From contig CM070639.1 in assembly GCA_036346255.1 (NCBI GenBank), forward strand, positions 1,560,001-1,624,000: DNA of 64,000 bases, written 5' to 3'. Numbering within the stretch: position 1 is the first letter of the stretch; each line of letters begins with the position of its first letter. Under the pieces are notes generated by a model that worked only from the letters and a program-made list of their open reading frames with translations, was not told the origin of the DNA and searched no databases. Source of the DNA: Ampelocalamus luodianensis (taxonomy: Eukaryota > Streptophyta > Magnoliopsida > Poales > Poaceae). This document shows positions 63,637 through 64,000 of this stretch, one piece after another. A program made the position numbers and the translations under genes.

Positions 63637-64000
63637 GTAAGTCTACTGTTTCCTTTTTATCTCAATTTATTACAAAATCCCTCTAGAGAAAGAATTCCAG
63701 GAGAATTTGAGCTATTGTTGATAGAGCACTTTCGGGGATCATTATAAATTAATCGTAAGATGCTATGACCATAGCTGGTAGTATCCAAGGTAGTTTTATT
63801 TTTCTTTGTCTTTCTTAAGAAATCTGCAAGAATTCTGGGCCATTGTACAAACTGGGCGTATTTGAGGACTTCATTGTTATCTACAAGAATGGACTGAAGT
63901 CAAAGCATCTTTAATCAAAAGTTTCTGGCTTTCTGCTTGTTCTGATACCCATGCAGCATGCTTTAATTTCATCAATACATGAGTATTTAAAAGCAATTTT

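Overview
The window is nuclear DNA from a flowering plant, almost certainly a grass (Poaceae). The evidence is intron-rich plant genes with GT-AG and GC-AG splice sites, a plant Rab5, a NAC transcription factor, hAT and Mutator-type small elements with intact target-site duplications, a MITE sitting inside (TA)n, and nested LTR retrotransposons. The species cannot be named from sequence alone.

Layout. 1-1521: 5' LTR and gag of a Ty3/gypsy element on the minus strand, inserted into a LINE relic (1522-2290). 2291-9060: gene-free, with short duplications and two hAT elements (7912-8069 and 8175-8944). 10258-14321 (+): complete RBR-type E3 ubiquitin ligase in three coding exons; its second intron holds another hAT element. 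15191-18118 (-): complete seven-exon Rab5/RABF2 GTPase, convergent with the ligase. 20524-21065: (TA)n-embedded MITE. About 21150-41230: decayed FAR1-type Mutator-like element (MULE), split by a 13.9 kb LTR retrotransposon (22962-36877) with two 5.8 kb LTRs and a 2.2 kb core (LARD-like). A hAT element also lies inside a MULE intron. 42163-42235 (-): tRNA-Glu(UUC). 44164-45034: Mutator-type foldback element with long arms and a 9 bp duplication. 47280-49110: retroelement-like repeats. 49665-51483 (+): NAC gene of the JUB1/NAC042 type whose exon 2 shows single-base breaks. 54303-55193: broken UDP-arabinose 4-epimerase copy. 56152 to past 63636 (+): 5' part of a plastid-type HAD-like gene; its fifth intron contains a Ty1/copia element (58259-63401, minus strand) with 104 bp LTRs that read as identical.

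Three ordinary cellular genes read cleanly or nearly so (ubiquitin ligase, Rab5, HAD-like). They cover protein ubiquitination, endosomal traffic and probably plastid metabolism, and nothing ties them into one pathway. Most of the remaining DNA is transposon-derived. The main points for a second look are the oversized-LTR element with a degenerate GACCTCC array, the motif-studded FAR1 MULE, and a recurrent pattern in which copy differences and premature stops fall at CAG/CTG sites. That pattern could be cytosine-methylation decay or base-calling error.
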